DNA from: Marinobacter lutaoensis
GTDB taxonomy: Bacteria > Pseudomonadota > Gammaproteobacteria > Pseudomonadales > Oleiphilaceae
Reading direction: 5' to 3'
Assembly: GCF_001981305.1 (NCBI RefSeq)
Contig: NZ_MSCW01000015.1
Span: 1-41,332, forward strand
DNA: 41,332 bases
In this document: in pieces, positions 5,924-14,648 of the stretch
How positions within the stretch are numbered: position 1 is the stretch's first letter
Layout: each line of letters starts with the position of its first letter
Notes under the pieces: generated by a model
What the model saw: only the letters and a program-made list of their open reading frames with translations
What the model was told of the DNA's origin: nothing
The model's database searches: none
Translations under genes and position numbers: made by a program

Positions 5924-7909
5924 ATGAACTACTTCCTTACGGGTGGCACGGGCTTCATTGGCCGTTTTCTGGTCGAAAAACTGCTGGCACGGGGCGGTAC
6001 GGTCTACCTCCTGGTGCGGGAGCAGAGCCAGGACAAGTTGCGGAAACTGAGGGAACGGTGGCAGGCCGACGAGTCCCGGGTGATCGCGGTGCCCGGTGAT
6101 CTGACCAGCAGCAATCTGGGCCTGGATGCCGACACGCTGGCGTCACTCAAGGGCCGGATCGATCATTTCTTCCACCTTGCCGCGGTTTACGACATGGGGG
6201 CCGACGCGGAAACCCAGCAGGCGGCCAATATCGAGGGCACCCGGGCCGCGGTGCAGGCGGCCGAGGCGATGGCCGCGAAGCGTTTCCATCATGTATCGTC
6301 GATTGCCGCCGCCGGCCTGTTCAAGGGCACCTTCCGGGAAGACATGTTCGAGGAGGCGGAAAAGCTCGATCATCCGTACCTGCGCACCAAGCACGAATCC
6401 GAGCGGGTGGTTCGGGAAAACTGCCGGATTCCGTTCCGTATCTACCGTCCGGGCATGGTCATTGGTCACTCCCGAACCGGCGAGATGGACAAGGTCGACG
6501 GCCCCTATTACTTCTTCAAGATGATCCAGAAGATCCGCCACGCGCTGCCCCAATGGGTCCCCACCATTGGCATCGAGGGCGGTCGTCTGAACATCGTTCC
6601 GGTGGATTACGTGGTGAATGCCATGGACCACATCGCCCACGCCGAGGGCGAGGACGGCAAGTGTTTCCACCTGGTCGACAGCGACCCCTACAAGGTGGGC
6701 GAAATCCTCAACATCTTCAGCGAGGCCGGGCATGCGCCGCGCATGGCCATGCGTATCGACTCGCGCATGTTCGGCTTCGTGCCGCCCTTCATTCGTCAGA
6801 GCCTGAAGAATCTGCCGCCGGTCAAGCGCATTGCCGGCGCGGTGCTGGATGACCTGGGTATTCCGCCGTCGGTGATGTCCTTCATCAACTATCCCACCCG
6901 CTTCGATGCCCGTGAAACCGAGCGGGTCCTGAAGGGGACCGGCATCGAAGTGCCCCGGCTACCGGACTATGCACCGGTGATCTGGGACTACTGGGAACGT
7001 CACCTGGACCCGGACCTGTTCAAGGACCGCACGCTCCGGGGCACGGTCGAGGGCAAGGTGTGCGTGGTGACCGGGGCGACCTCCGGGATCGGTCTGGCCA
7101 CCGCCGAGAAGCTGGCCGAGGCGGGCGCCATCCTGGTGATCGGCGCCCGCACCAAGGAAAAGCTGGATGAAGTGGCGGCGGCGTTGGAAGCCAAGGGCGG
7201 CAACGTGCACGCCTATCCCTGCGATTTCTCCGATATGGACGACTGTGACCGTTTCGTGAAGACGGTGCTGGACAACCACGGCCATGTGGATGTGCTGGTC
7301 AACAACGCCGGCCGCTCGATTCGCCGCTCCTTGGCGCTGTCCTTCGACCGCTTCCATGATTTCGAACGTACCATGCAGCTCAACTACTTTGGCGCAGTGC
7401 GTCTGATTATGGGGTTCGCCCCGGCGATGCTGGAGCGGAAGCGGGGGCATGTGGTCAATATTTCCTCCATTGGGGTGCTGACCAATGCGCCGCGCTTCTC
7501 GGCCTATGTGGCCTCCAAGTCCGCCCTGGACGCGTTCAGCCGGTGCGCTGCGGCGGAATGGTCGGACCGGAACGTTACCTTCACCACCATCAACATGCCC
7601 TTGGTCCGCACGCCGATGATCGCCCCCACCAAGATCTATGACTCGGTGCCGACCCTGAGTCCGGAGGAGGCGGCGCAGATGGTGGCGGACGCTATCGTCT
7701 ACCGGCCCAAGCGCATCGCCACCCGGTTGGGGATCTTTGCCCAGGTCCTGCATGCGCTGGCGCCGAAGTTTGGCGAAATTGTGATGAACACCGGTTACCG
7801 CATGTTTCCGGATTCGCCGGCGGCCGCAGGCAGCCAGTCCGGGGAGAAGCCCAAGGTATCCACGGAACAGGTGGCGTTTGCCGCGATCATGCGTGGAATC
7901 TACTGGTAA
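5924..7909 (+). CDS. Bifunctional fatty acyl-CoA reductase (acyl-CoA to fatty alcohol)
   Basis: 661 residues with two fused NAD(P)-binding reductase domains. The N-terminal extended-SDR domain starts with FLTGGTGFIG and has an active-site Tyr152/Lys156 pair in YLRTK. It should reduce the aldehyde or handle the acyl thioester, as in FAR/SDR5e enzymes. The C-terminal classical SDR domain begins near residue 375 with VVTGATSGIG and carries Tyr528/Lys532 in YVASK. Length and sequence strongly resemble the Marinobacter enzyme that reduces fatty acyl-CoA by two steps to fatty alcohol, the precursor of wax esters; this is from memory. The start at ATG 5924 follows AGGGTG at 5911-5916. The gene stands alone, with operator-like repeats upstream and a strong terminator downstream. 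Confidence 0.93.
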   Translation: MNYFLTGGTGFIGRFLVEKLLARGGTVYLLVREQSQDKLRKLRERWQADESRVIAVPGDLTSSNLGLDADTLASLKGRIDHFFHLAAVYDMGADAETQQAANIEGTRAAVQAAEAMAAKRFHHVSSIAAAGLFKGTFREDMFEEAEKLDHPYLRTKHESERVVRENCRIPFRIYRPGMVIGHSRTGEMDKVDGPYYFFKMIQKIRHALPQWVPTIGIEGGRLNIVPVDYVVNAMDHIAHAEGEDGKCFHLVDSDPYKVGEILNIFSEAGHAPRMAMRIDSRMFGFVPPFIRQSLKNLPPVKRIAGAVLDDLGIPPSVMSFINYPTRFDARETERVLKGTGIEVPRLPDYAPVIWDYWERHLDPDLFKDRTLRGTVEGKVCVVTGATSGIGLATAEKLAEAGAILVIGARTKEKLDEVAAALEAKGGNVHAYPCDFSDMDDCDRFVKTVLDNHGHVDVLVNNAGRSIRRSLALSFDRFHDFERTMQLNYFGAVRLIMGFAPAMLERKRGHVVNISSIGVLTNAPRFSAYVASKSALDAFSRCAAAEWSDRNVTFTTINMPLVRTPMIAPTKIYDSVPTLSPEEAAQMVADAIVYRPKRIATRLGIFAQVLHALAPKFGEIVMNTGYRMFPDSPAAAGSQSGEKPKVSTEQVAFAAIMRGIYW

Positions 7910-7929
7910 GCAATGGGCTTTCGGCCATG

Positions 7930-7956
7930 AAAAAACCCGCCTCGGCGGGTTTTTTT
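7930..7956. terminator. Bidirectional intrinsic terminator between the acyl-CoA reductase gene and rnt
   Basis: A run of A, the GC stem CCCGCC/GGCGGG and a run of seven T are arranged symmetrically, so the element can terminate both the plus-strand reductase gene (stop 7909) and the minus-strand rnt (stop at 7960). Confidence 0.92.
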
Positions 7957-7959
7957 GGT

Positions 7960-8619
7960 TCAGGCTTCGTCCGGCTCGGGCACCGGCGGGGGCGGAAAAC
8001 CGCCCAGGGCTTTCCAGCGGTTGACGATCTTGCAGAACAGGTCCGCGGTCTTTTCGGCATCGTAGGCCGCCGAGTGGGCTTCTTTGTTGCTGAAGGGAAT
8101 GCCCGCGAGCTTACAGGCCTGGGCCAGTACCGTGTGGCCATAGGCCAGGCCGGCCAGGGTGGCGGTGTCGAAGGTGGAGAAGGGGTGGAAGGGATTGCGC
8201 TTGATGTCCGCCCGCAACGCAGCGGCAAACACGAAGCTGTGGTCGAAGGTGGCGTTGTGGCCCACCAGCACCGCGCGCTTGCAATCGTGCGTTTTCACGG
8301 CCTTGCGGATCGGGCTGAAAATCTCGCTCAGCCCTTCCCGTTCCGGCACCGCCTCGCGCTCCGGATTCCAGGGGTCGATGCCGGTAAAGTCCAGAGCGGA
8401 CTGCTCCAGATTGGCTCCTTCGAACGGGTCGATCTGCTGCACATAGGTTTCGCCGCGATGCAGCCAGCCGTCGTCGTCCATGGTCAGCAGCACGGCGGCG
8501 ATTTCGAGCAGGGCGTCCCGCTGCGGGTTGAAGCCGGCGGTCTCCACATCCACCACCACGGGCAGGAAGCCGCGGAAGCGCTTCGACATGGGGTGGGGTG
8601 CTTTGCTTTCGTCTGTCAC
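7960..8619 (-). CDS. rnt: Ribonuclease T (DEDDh 3'-5' exoribonuclease)
   Basis: 219 residues. The four exonuclease motifs are visible: VVVDVETAGF with Asp24 and Glu26, GHNATFDHSF (third acidic residue), and HSAAYDAEKT with the DEDDh His and final Asp. RNase T trims the 3' ends of tRNA (CCA turnover) and of 5S/23S rRNA. The GTG start at 8619 is chosen over ATG 8589 because GGAG lies six bases before it and none precedes the ATG. The gene follows pyrC by 11 bases on the same strand, the same neighbour as in Pseudomonas. Confidence 0.95.
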   Translation of the reverse strand: MTDESKAPHPMSKRFRGFLPVVVDVETAGFNPQRDALLEIAAVLLTMDDDGWLHRGETYVQQIDPFEGANLEQSALDFTGIDPWNPEREAVPEREGLSEIFSPIRKAVKTHDCKRAVLVGHNATFDHSFVFAAALRADIKRNPFHPFSTFDTATLAGLAYGHTVLAQACKLAGIPFSNKEAHSAAYDAEKTADLFCKIVNRWKALGGFPPPPVPEPDEA

Positions 8620-8630
8620 TCGAACTCCGG

Positions 8631-9689
8631 TTATTGCGTTGGGAAATCGGTTGGCTGGCCTTCCAGGCGCCATTGGATGGTTTCGCCGGCCTTCAGGGGC
8701 ACGATGGTGCCTCCTGCCAGCGGCAGTTCGGCGGGCATGGTCCAGGGCTCCCGAACCAGGGTGATGGTGTCTTGGTTGCGGGGCAGGCCGTAGAAGTCCG
8801 GGCCGTTGAAGCTGGCGAAGGCCTCCAGTCGGTCCAGGATGCCCAGTTCCTCGAAAACCTCCGCGTACAGCCCGATGGCACCGGGAGCGGAGTAGCAGCC
8901 GGCACAGCCGCAGTCGGATTCCTTGCGGTGCCGGGCGTGCGGTGCCGAGTCGGTGCCCAGGAAAAAGCGGGTGTCGCCACTGGCCACCGCGTCTCGCAGG
9001 GCCTGCTGGTGGCGGTTGCGCTTGAGCACCGGCAGGCAGTACAGATGGGGGCGGATCCCTCCCACCAGCATGTGGTTGCGGTTGTACATCAGGTGCTGTG
9101 GCGTCACCGTCGCCGCCAGGTTGCCGCCGTTGTGAGCGCGCACGAACTCGGCGGAGTCGGCGGTGGTGATGTGCTCCAGGACCACCTTCAGGGTCGGAAA
9201 ACGGGCCAGGGTCGGGGCCAGGACCCGGTCCAGGAAGACTTTCTCCCGGTCGAAGATGTCGATGTCCGGATCGGTCACCTCGCCATGGACCAGCAGTCGC
9301 ATATCGCACTCCGCCATGGCCTCGAGCACCGGGTAAATGTTGCGGATGTCGGTCACGCCGGATGCCGAGTTGGTGGTGGCTCCGGCGGGATAGAGCTTGG
9401 CGGCGACCACCCCGGCGGCATGGGCTTCGCGGATGGTTTCCGGCGTCATGGTTTCGGTCAGATACAGGGTCATCAGCGGCGAGAAGCCGGTGCCGGCTGC
9501 GGCCGCCAGGATCCGCTCCCGGTAGGCCAGGGCGGCGCTGGCGGTGGTTACCGGAGGCACCAGGTTCGGCATGATGATGGCGCGTCCGAAACAGGCGGCG
9601 GTTGCCGGGACAACGTCCTTGAGCACATCGCCGTCGCGTACGTGCAGATGCCAGTCGTCCGGGCGGGTTATGGTCAGTCGATCGGTCAT
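8631..9689 (-). CDS. pyrC: Dihydroorotase (type II)
   Basis: 352 residues, the usual length of class II dihydroorotases. It cyclises carbamoyl-aspartate to dihydroorotate in pyrimidine synthesis. Metal-binding His14 and His16 lie in DDWHLHVRDG. The carboxylated lysine is Lys98 in AAKLYPAGAT, with further ligands in LLVHGE and VLEHITT and the catalytic Asp in FLGTDSAPH. It is transcribed together with rnt. A promoter-like extended -10 is present at 9722-9730. Confidence 0.96.
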   Translation of the reverse strand: MTDRLTITRPDDWHLHVRDGDVLKDVVPATAACFGRAIIMPNLVPPVTTASAALAYRERILAAAAGTGFSPLMTLYLTETMTPETIREAHAAGVVAAKLYPAGATTNSASGVTDIRNIYPVLEAMAECDMRLLVHGEVTDPDIDIFDREKVFLDRVLAPTLARFPTLKVVLEHITTADSAEFVRAHNGGNLAATVTPQHLMYNRNHMLVGGIRPHLYCLPVLKRNRHQQALRDAVASGDTRFFLGTDSAPHARHRKESDCGCAGCYSAPGAIGLYAEVFEELGILDRLEAFASFNGPDFYGLPRNQDTITLVREPWTMPAELPLAGGTIVPLKAGETIQWRLEGQPTDFPTQ

Positions 9690-9721
9690 GGGGACATCCG
9701 AAGGGCCAGGAAATTGGGCGG

Positions 9722-9730
9722 ATTATACCA
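9722..9730 (-). promoter_or_regulatory. Extended -10 promoter element for pyrC-rnt
   Basis: Read on the minus strand this is TGGTATAAT, a perfect -10 hexamer with an upstream TGn extension. No good -35 is visible, which is common for extended -10 promoters. It lies 33 bases before the pyrC start. Confidence 0.6.
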
Positions 9731-9835
9731 GAAGGCACCGCGTTGTTTTTGGCTACCGGCGCTAAAGAATTCGGCGAAGCGGCCGTTACCCGAGGCAAGT
9801 GAATGTAACTGTTGGGATTCCCTGGAAACCGGACT

Positions 9836-10747
9836 ATGACCGACCGGCGTCGCAAATCGAGGTGGTGTACGGCACTGGCCCTGTGGGGGCTGGTGACGGC
9901 GGGTGCTCAGGCCGCCAGCTACGGTGCCGGCATCGAGAACAGCCAGTGGTACCTGTCCGAATCGGTGTTCGAGTGTACCCTGGTGCACGATGTGCCCGGT
10001 TATGGTCGCGCGTTGTTCCGGCACCGGGCCGGCGAGACGCTGTCGTTTCAGCTGGAGGCCCAGTCGGCCCTGATGAAACCGGGGCGTGGTCTGCTGATGG
10101 TGGAAGCACCGGCCTGGCGGCCGGGTGCGGCGCCACGGGAAGTGGGCATGGTGGAGGTCTCTGGGGAGCGCCGGCAGGTGTCGCTGGGGGCCCGTCAGGC
10201 CTGGCTGCTGGCCCAGGGGTTGCTGGATGGAATGCAGCCGACCCTCACCCGAACGTCCTGGTACGACGGCCGGCCGGTTCGGGTGCGGGTGTCCAACATT
10301 CATTTCGCGGCTGCGTTCCAGCGCTACCTTGATTGCAGCAATAACCTGCTGCCGGTCAACTATGATCAGATTCAGCGCTCCCGGATCCCCTTCGCCAGCG
10401 GCAGTACCCGCCTCTCCGAAGCCGACCGGAAACTGCTGGATGACATTGCCACCTACGTGCTGGCGGATTCGACCGTTGAACGGGTCTTCGTGGATGGTCA
10501 CTCCGACCGTATCGGTAGCCGGATCGACAACCGGGCCCTGTCGGAGGAGCGCGCCAATGTGGTGGCGGAATACCTCAAGTCCCGGGGAGTCGACGAGGAC
10601 ATGATCACCGTACGCGCCCACGGCGACCGTTACCCCGTGTCCAATCGGCCCGCCGACAACCGCCGCACCACCATCCGCCTGCAGCGGGCAGGGGAGCGCC
10701 CGGAGTTCCAGCAGGCATCGGGCTACGGCGGCGGCAACGCGAGCTGA
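9836..10747 (+). CDS. motY: Flagellar motor T-ring protein MotY (OmpA-like)
   Basis: 303 residues. A signal peptide (CTALALWGLVTAGAQA) precedes a beta-rich N-terminal domain (SYGAGIENSQWYLSES), typical of MotY. The C-terminal third is an OmpA peptidoglycan-binding domain with VFVDGHSDRIG and NRALSEERANVVAEYL. MotY anchors and stabilises stator units around polar, often sodium-driven, flagella as part of the T ring. ATG 9836 is chosen because the signal peptide then begins with a short basic stretch. The motY/pyrC/rnt cluster is the same as in Pseudomonas. MotX and the stators are not in the window. Confidence 0.88.
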   Translation: MTDRRRKSRWCTALALWGLVTAGAQAASYGAGIENSQWYLSESVFECTLVHDVPGYGRALFRHRAGETLSFQLEAQSALMKPGRGLLMVEAPAWRPGAAPREVGMVEVSGERRQVSLGARQAWLLAQGLLDGMQPTLTRTSWYDGRPVRVRVSNIHFAAAFQRYLDCSNNLLPVNYDQIQRSRIPFASGSTRLSEADRKLLDDIATYVLADSTVERVFVDGHSDRIGSRIDNRALSEERANVVAEYLKSRGVDEDMITVRAHGDRYPVSNRPADNRRTTIRLQRAGERPEFQQASGYGGGNAS

Positions 10748-10761
10748 GCCGTCGCGGTGCG

Positions 10762-11688
10762 CTAGTAGACGGCGCTCAGCACCTCAAGATGGGCGGCCAC
10801 GCTTTCCGCCAGGGCCCGCAGGTGATATCCCCCCTCCAGGGTTGAAATGACCCGGTCGTTGGCCGAATCGTGGGCCACGCTGACGATCATCTCCGTGAGC
10901 CAGCGGTAGTCCTCGACCTCCAGGTTGAGTTCCGCCATCGGGTCCAGCCTGTGGCCGTCGAATCCCGCCGATACCAGAACCACCTGTGGCTTGAAGTCCT
11001 GGAGTTTCTTCAGCCAGGCTGACTCGACGGCCTTGCGGTAGTCCGCCGCCGAACAGCCGGCCTCGATGGGGGCGTTGATGATGTTGGGGGCCTGCCGGTG
11101 GACGTGGGAGTGGGGGTAGAAGGGGTGCTGGAAGCTGGAGCACATCAGGATGCGTTCATCGCCGCTGACAATGTCCACGGTGCCGTTGCCCTGGTGCACG
11201 TCGAAATCAATGATGGCCACCCGCTCCAGGTGGTGGAAATTGAGGGCCCGCATCGCCGCCAGGGCAATGTTGTTGTAGAAACAGAAGCCCATGGACTTGC
11301 TGCGCTCGGCGTGGTGGCCCGGCGGGCGGGCGCAGATGAAGGCATTGGTGACCTGACTGCTCATGACCATGTCCACCGCCTGGATGTTGGCGCCGGCAGA
11401 CAGGCGGGCGGCGCGGAGCGTGTCCGGCATCAGCGCGGTGTCCGGATCGGTGAACACCCGGCCCCGGGTCGGCGCCATCATCTCCAGCTGCTGCAGGTAT
11501 TTCTCGGGGTGCACCGTCAGCAGTTGATCCCGGGTGGCTTCCTCCGGACGGACCCAGTCGAGCTTCTGTTCCAGGCCGGTGTCCGCCAGGTAGGCGAGGA
11601 TGGTGGATATTCGCTCCGGGGATTCCGGATGTTCCGGCCCCATGTTGTGTTTCATGCAGTCATCGTGGGAAAAGAAAGCGGTGGTCAT
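10762..11688 (-). CDS. Histone deacetylase family protein (Zn-dependent amidohydrolase)
   Basis: 308 residues with all class II HDAC/acetylpolyamine amidohydrolase residues. These are the His pair H125/H126 in RPPGHHAE, the zinc ligands Asp163 and His165 in DFDVHQGNGT, Asp244 in SAGFDGH, and the transition-state Tyr288 in LEGGYH. It should hydrolyse acetyl-lysine or another acetylated amine in the cytoplasm; the substrate is not shown by sequence. It lies divergent to a GNAT protein acetyltransferase gene, which suggests but does not prove an acetylation/deacetylation partnership. It converges with motY with 14 bases between the stops. Confidence 0.9.
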   Translation of the reverse strand: MTTAFFSHDDCMKHNMGPEHPESPERISTILAYLADTGLEQKLDWVRPEEATRDQLLTVHPEKYLQQLEMMAPTRGRVFTDPDTALMPDTLRAARLSAGANIQAVDMVMSSQVTNAFICARPPGHHAERSKSMGFCFYNNIALAAMRALNFHHLERVAIIDFDVHQGNGTVDIVSGDERILMCSSFQHPFYPHSHVHRQAPNIINAPIEAGCSAADYRKAVESAWLKKLQDFKPQVVLVSAGFDGHRLDPMAELNLEVEDYRWLTEMIVSVAHDSANDRVISTLEGGYHLRALAESVAAHLEVLSAVY

Positions 11689-11788
11689 ACGTCTCTGAAT
11701 GCCCCGGGTGTGCTTGTATTTTATTCAATCTTATCAGGGAAACCCCGCGGGGGGCGTATTTCTTTGGTCTTATGGGCGCGATAGCCGA

Positions 11789-11816
11789 TTTACATCAATC
11801 GCAGAACGCCTAAGAT
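11789..11816 (+). promoter_or_regulatory. Putative sigma-70 promoter of the acetyltransferase gene
   Basis: TTTACA (11789-11794) and TAAGAT (11811-11816) are separated by 16 bases. They lie in the AT-rich part of the 207-base divergent region, leaving a leader of about 70 bases. Confidence 0.45.
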
Positions 11817-11895
11817 AAGATATACAGTGATAAGTAACCTGTTTTATTGACATTATCATCCGAGTCGCCCCGCGGCGCGCCCTGAGGAGTCGGCC

Positions 11896-14646
11896 TTGAG
11901 TACACGGTATCTGGAAAGCCTGTTCAACCCCAGCTCCATTGTCGTGATCGGGGCCTCCGAACGGGCCGACAACCTCGGCGGCATGGTGCTTCGCAATCTG
12001 CTGGGGGGCGGTTACCCGGGTCAGCTGCTGGTGGTGAACCAGAGCGGCTACGACAACGTTCACGGCGTGCATTGCGTGCCTCGGGTCTCGAAGATGGAGT
12101 TCACGCCGGAGCTGGCGATCATCTGTACGCCGCCGGATACGGTGCCGAAGCTGGTGAAGAAGCTGGGGGAACTGGGCGTGCGCACCGCCATCGTGATGAC
12201 CGGGGGAATGTCCCGGACCCACAGCAAGACCGGCCAGCCGCTCATGTACTCGGTCCGGGAGGCCGCACGGGAGACGGGGCTGCGGGTGCTGGGGCCGAAT
12301 ACCATCGGCCTGATGGTCCCGGCGCGCAGCCTGAACGCTACCTATGCCCACATGGGGGCCATTCCCGGGCGCGTCGCCTTCATCGGTCAGAGCGGTACCA
12401 TCGCCAGCTCGGTTCTGGACTGGGCTTTCGCCCGGGGCGTCGGTTTTTCCTACTTTCTGACCCTGGGCGACGGCATGGACATTGACCATGACGACCTGAT
12501 CGATTATCTGGCCCAGGACTCCCAGACCCGCGCCATTCTTCTGCACATCGAGAATGTGCCCAACCCCCGGCGTTTCATCTCGGCTGTCCGGGTGGCGTCC
12601 CGGACCAAGCCGGTTATTGCCGTCAAGTCCGGCCGGGTGCCCGAGTCTGAATGGATTCCCCATGCCCTGCCGGCCGGCCTCAAACGCAGTGATCCCATCT
12701 ACGATGCCATGTTGCGACGGGCCGGTGTGTTGCGGGTGGATGGCCTGGGGCAGATGTTCGATGCCTTGGAAACCCTGACCCGGATGCGCCCGCTGCGCCG
12801 GGAGTCGCTGGCCATCATGGCCAACGGTGTCGGCCCCGGCGTGCTGGCGGTGGACCGGCTGGCGGACCTGGGCGGAGAACTGGCCAAACTGTCGGAGCAG
12901 ACCGTCGAATCGCTGGCCAAGCTGCTGCCGCCATACTGGACCCGGAAAAACCCCATCGACCTGAACTACGACGCCTCGCCGGAACTATACGCCAACGCCA
13001 TCAAGATCCTGGCAAAGGACCCGGAAGTTGCCAACGTGTTGGTGATGTACGCCCCGAGTCTGACCGAGGACAGCCTCCGAATCGCCGATGCGGTGGTGCA
13101 GGCATCCAAGGGAACGCGGCTGAATGTGTTCACCTGCTGGCTGGGCCAGAGCACGGTGATGGACTCCCGGGAGGAGTTCTATCGGGCCGGTATCCCGTCC
13201 TTCTTCAACCCGGAGAAGGCGGTGATGGCGTTCATGCAGCACGTCCGGCACCAGCGGGTGCAGCGCCTGCTGACGGAAACCCCCGAATCCTTCACCGACC
13301 ACTTTGCGGACCGGGTCCGGCCCCGGCGCCTGGTGGCCAATGCGCTGCGTTCCGGGCGCAGTTATCTGTCCAACCGGGAAGCCCGGGAAGTGGTGCGGGA
13401 CTATGGCATCAACACCATCGATACCCTCTACTGTGACGATGTGGAGGAAGTCCTGGAGGTGTTCGCGGTGGAACGACGACCCGTGGACATCTCCATCATC
13501 CACGAGCAGGTGTGTCATCCGTTCCTGGACTTGAGTCCGAGCCAGCGGCGCTACAAGGGCACGGTGAAAAAACTGAACAGCGAAGCGGCCATCATCGACG
13601 GCTGTCGCTTTCTGATGGACGAGTATCAGGAGCATTTTCCCGACAGCGGTTTCATCGGTTTTGCGGTGCAGTATTCCTACCAGCACGTGGGCGGGGTCGA
13701 GTTCAGTGTCGGTATTACCCGGGACGAGCAGTTCGGCCCGCTGGTGGTGTGTGGTGCCTCCGGTGCGCAGATCAATGTCATGACCGACCGCCAAATCGCG
13801 CTGCCGCCTTTGAACATGGTGTTGGCCCGGGAACTGCTGCGGCGGACCTACATGTACAAGCTGCTCAAGGAGCACAGTCTCAAGCCCGAGGAGGATATCC
13901 GGGCGGTGGCGGAAACGCTGGTGACGCTGTCGCAGATCGTGATCGACATCCCCCGGATCAAGGGGCTGGAGATTTCGCCGCTGCTGTTTAACGAGAAGGG
14001 GGCGGTGGCGGTCAATGTTGCCATCGACCTGGACGAGAAACCCAGCAAGCCGATCATCCAGCCGTATCCCCGGGAGCTGGAAGAGTGGATTGTGCTGCCC
14101 AAGTCCGGGCGTCGTGTGATCATCCGTCCGGTGCTGGCGGAGGACGAGCCGACCCACCGAGCCTTTCACGAGCACCAGTCGCCGGAGTCCATCCGCTACC
14201 GTTTCTTCCAGTACCGTAAGCATTTTTCCCGGGAGGACGTGGCGCAGATGGTGCAGATCGACTACGACCGGGAGATGGTGTTCATCGCCAACGCGCCAAA
14301 GGAGGACGGCGAGGGGGAGGAAACTCTGGGGACCGTCCGTACCTGGACCGACGCCGACAACCTCCGCTGCGAATTCGCCGTGATGGTGGATGACAAGATG
14401 AAAGGCGAGGGCCTGGGGCTGGCGCTGATGCGCAAAATGATCGACTACTGCCGCTCCCGGGGCACGGTGGAAATGGTGGGCAATGTGCTGCCCGACAACC
14501 GCCCGATGTTGCGGCTGGCCGAGCAGCTGGGGTTCGAGATCAAGTACAACCCAGACGAGGAGGTCATGGACCTGCGCCTGGTGCTGAACGAGCCCGAGAA
14601 GGACTGGCAGAAGGAGCGCCTGCGCAGGGGCGGCGCTCACCTGTAG
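11896..14646 (+). CDS. Pat/PatZ-type protein acetyltransferase (ADP-forming acyl-CoA synthetase-like domains + GNAT)
   Basis: 916 residues. The N-terminal CoA-binding domain is recognisable from SIVVIGASERADNLGG. It is followed by a succinyl-CoA-ligase-like domain (IGQSGTIASS), an ATP-grasp-like domain in the middle, and a C-terminal GNAT domain from about residue 735. The GNAT acetyl-CoA loop is KGEGLGLALM, near residues 834-843. This architecture is that of PatZ/Pat lysine acetyltransferases, which control acetyl-CoA synthetase and other enzymes by acetylation. The start is TTG 11896, with GAGGAG at 11884-11889. The gene diverges from the deacetylase gene and ends two bases from the rdgC stop. 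Confidence 0.88.
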   Translation: MSTRYLESLFNPSSIVVIGASERADNLGGMVLRNLLGGGYPGQLLVVNQSGYDNVHGVHCVPRVSKMEFTPELAIICTPPDTVPKLVKKLGELGVRTAIVMTGGMSRTHSKTGQPLMYSVREAARETGLRVLGPNTIGLMVPARSLNATYAHMGAIPGRVAFIGQSGTIASSVLDWAFARGVGFSYFLTLGDGMDIDHDDLIDYLAQDSQTRAILLHIENVPNPRRFISAVRVASRTKPVIAVKSGRVPESEWIPHALPAGLKRSDPIYDAMLRRAGVLRVDGLGQMFDALETLTRMRPLRRESLAIMANGVGPGVLAVDRLADLGGELAKLSEQTVESLAKLLPPYWTRKNPIDLNYDASPELYANAIKILAKDPEVANVLVMYAPSLTEDSLRIADAVVQASKGTRLNVFTCWLGQSTVMDSREEFYRAGIPSFFNPEKAVMAFMQHVRHQRVQRLLTETPESFTDHFADRVRPRRLVANALRSGRSYLSNREAREVVRDYGINTIDTLYCDDVEEVLEVFAVERRPVDISIIHEQVCHPFLDLSPSQRRYKGTVKKLNSEAAIIDGCRFLMDEYQEHFPDSGFIGFAVQYSYQHVGGVEFSVGITRDEQFGPLVVCGASGAQINVMTDRQIALPPLNMVLARELLRRTYMYKLLKEHSLKPEEDIRAVAETLVTLSQIVIDIPRIKGLEISPLLFNEKGAVAVNVAIDLDEKPSKPIIQPYPRELEEWIVLPKSGRRVIIRPVLAEDEPTHRAFHEHQSPESIRYRFFQYRKHFSREDVAQMVQIDYDREMVFIANAPKEDGEGEETLGTVRTWTDADNLRCEFAVMVDDKMKGEGLGLALMRKMIDYCRSRGTVEMVGNVLPDNRPMLRLAEQLGFEIKYNPDEEVMDLRLVLNEPEKDWQKERLRRGGAHL

Positions 14647-14648
14647 CC

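Noticed and set aside
8601..9855. Extension of the rnt frame through pyrC and beyond
   Set aside because: The extension is the out-of-frame shadow of pyrC; GTG 8619 has its own ribosome site.
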